The notes beneath the pieces were generated by a model, which saw only the letters and a list, made by a program, of their open reading frames with translations, was not told the origin of the DNA and did not search any database. A stretch of DNA of 40,690 bases from positions 1-40,690 of IMG/VR virus record IMGVR_UViG_3300010885_068508; one strand, written 5' to 3'. Source of the DNA: a virus. Positions 39,455 through 40,690 of this stretch are shown piece by piece (within the stretch, counting starts at the first letter, position 1; each line of letters starts with the position of its first letter). A program made the translations under genes and the position numbers.

Positions 39455-40690
39455 TTAATAATTTAGGTTTCCAAATTTGGATCTTCTGTAATCTGGGTTT
39501 AAATCCTTTAATCTACTATCGGTTACAAACCTTTCATTTCTAAGATCATTAAATCCTTTAACTTTTATAGTATCTTTACCTATTTCTGCATATTCTCCGA
39601 TGTTACCATCTCTTAGAACTCCTCCTATCGTCTTACAGTTAACATTTTTACCTTTGCAGTCAATAAAACAATCTGTTAGTTCATTGGAAAATTCTATTAC
39701 GCTATCATTAACTTTGGAAGAAGATATTTTGCATCCATTAGCAACGTTACAGTTTTCTATTCTTGATTTTTTTATATCACAAGTAAAAAGATTACAGTTT
39801 TCTAAAGCTCCGCCTTTTATATCGCAGGATATTAAATCCAGGTCTTTAACTTTCATAAAGTTTCTTATCCTAGCTTCTTTTACCTGGTATCTACCATTTG
39901 TAGTGTCGTAATTAAAATAACAAGATCTAACATTACCATCCACAACCAAATCAAAAATTTTATCTTTTATCATTGGAAAATATGTCTTTATATTTTCATC
40001 TAATCCCTTTAGATCTACGAAAATATGAAAGTCTGGGAAATTCATAAAAAATAATTCAGGATTACTATAGCATCTTACAACTTTGCTATATTCCTTCATC
40101 ATTTCTTTAAGTTTAGATAGATCCTCTTTGGTATATCCATTTGACCTATGGCTAAGAATATCATAAAGGTATAGAATAACATAATCTATAACTTCTCTTA
40201 TTTCTTTTACCTTCTTTTGGTAATCCCTATTTCCTAAATACCTAAATTCTAGATATCCATCTTTAAGTTTAGTGAAATTTACTCCGTAATATTTTTCATC
40301 AGGAACTTTGAATAATTTAGGGTCTATGTAAGTTATATTCTCTAAAATAGAGAATCTATTAACAGGAACGACTCTTTTTACCGTGTTAGCATATACGTTA
40401 TTAGATCTATTTCCAAACTTGGAATAAATAAAATTTTCATCTATTCCTAGTATAAATTTAAGTTTATCTAAATTTTCTATTCTATCCTTTATTTCTCTCC
40501 TGAATTTATCAAAACTAAGGGAAAATTGGAATGCACATCTATCATCGGTCCACCCATTTTTCTCTATCCAATTTAGAATTTTTATCATAACAGGGATAGC
40601 TTCGGAGTATTCCATTGGTCCAGTTATTAGCTCGACCATTTTATTTCCTCCTGAATAATCAGGCTCTAACTTAAATAAGGAAGAACTAAC
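39455..40690 (-). CDS. Amidoligase-like enzyme with Cys/Asn-rich repeat tail (5' end outside window)
   Basis: The frame stays open to the right edge: 17 codons precede the Met at 40639 and encode LEPDYSGGNK. These belong to the protein, because D-x-S-x-x-N/E-x-x-x-E-L-I-T-G-P is the start of the amidoligase fold (carboxylate-amine ligases related to glutamine synthetase). The true start is therefore not visible, and AGGAGG before that Met is probably coding. Further family traits are a helix after the motif, DDRCAFQFSLSFD (the family's G-x-H-x-H/N-x-S strand), and YLEFRYLGNRDYQ (the E-F-R strand near residues 145-160). These enzymes form amide bonds with ATP. The last 130 residues form a solenoid-like tail (ISCDIKGGALENCNLFTCDI and on). 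The substrate is unknown. Confidence 0.6.
   Translation of the reverse strand, partial: VSSSLFKLEPDYSGGNKMVELITGPMEYSEAIPVMIKILNWIEKNGWTDDRCAFQFSLSFDKFRREIKDRIENLDKLKFILGIDENFIYSKFGNRSNNVYANTVKRVVPVNRFSILENITYIDPKLFKVPDEKYYGVNFTKLKDGYLEFRYLGNRDYQKKVKEIREVIDYVILYLYDILSHRSNGYTKEDLSKLKEMMKEYSKVVRCYSNPELFFMNFPDFHIFVDLKGLDENIKTYFPMIKDKIFDLVVDGNVRSCYFNYDTTNGRYQVKEARIRNFMKVKDLDLISCDIKGGALENCNLFTCDIKKSRIENCNVANGCKISSSKVNDSVIEFSNELTDCFIDCKGKNVNCKTIGGVLRDGNIGEYAEIGKDTIKVKGFNDLRNERFVTDSRLKDLNPDYRRSKFGNLNY

Noticed and set aside
40620-40660. AGGAGG as ribosome-binding site and Met at 40639 as the start of the amidoligase gene
   Set aside because: The frame is open upstream to the window edge and the upstream codons (LEPDYSGGNK) complete the amidoligase N-terminal strand motif, so the start is more likely outside the window.

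Overview
The window is a block of a large, AT-rich, tailed-phage (T4-like myovirus) genome. Every gene I can support lies on the minus strand, so transcription runs from the right edge to the left edge. The T4-type signatures are a gp25-like and a gp6-like baseplate wedge pair, a gp32-like single-strand DNA-binding protein, a zinc-ribbon/TOPRIM primase and a probable UvsY-like recombination mediator. Most start codons follow A/T-only leaders without a clear Shine-Dalgarno sequence. That style is typical of phages of Bacteroidota, so a flavobacterial or related host is my inference; no host gene is present to prove it.

Layout in transcription order (right to left). (1) 40690-38657: an amidoligase-like enzyme with a Cys/Asn-rich repeated tail, open at the right edge, then a probable connector-type virion protein. 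(2) 38603-31525: the baseplate wedge core, with gp25-like, gp6-like, a 180-residue unknown and a 1476-residue gp7-like candidate. (3) 31473-8934: very large virion proteins. These are a 1743-residue protein with a seven-repeat delta-60 beta-propeller and a second propeller-like region, a 302-residue fiber-like protein, proteins of 733, 1201 and 1837 residues, and three tandem paralogs with collagen-like Gly-X-Y segments. (4) 8853-4446: a coiled-coil small protein, a membrane-anchored coiled-coil protein (possible spanin-like), a 792-residue structural protein, a tail-tube-like protein and a small repeat protein. (5) 4403-1: DNA metabolism, with a 78-residue unknown, a RuvC-like resolvase, the gp32-like SSB followed by a strong terminator, primase, an 88-residue unknown, the UvsY-like protein, and a GIY-YIG homing endonuclease cut by the left edge.

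The right and middle parts probably build the baseplate and its host-recognition fibers, and the left part carries replication and recombination functions. Genes abut or overlap by a few bases (ATGA junctions), as expected of long co-transcribed phage operons. A recurring A/T-rich element with the core ATATATAA precedes several genes that follow short gaps, and may be a late-type promoter. There is no stretch over 100 bases without a gene, and I see no tRNA, rRNA, CRISPR array, integrase or insertion sequence.

The least-described content is the set of giant structural proteins (propellers, collagen-like triplet, 1201- and 1837-residue proteins) and the amidoligase fusion. All family calls come from reading motifs by eye; no search was run.
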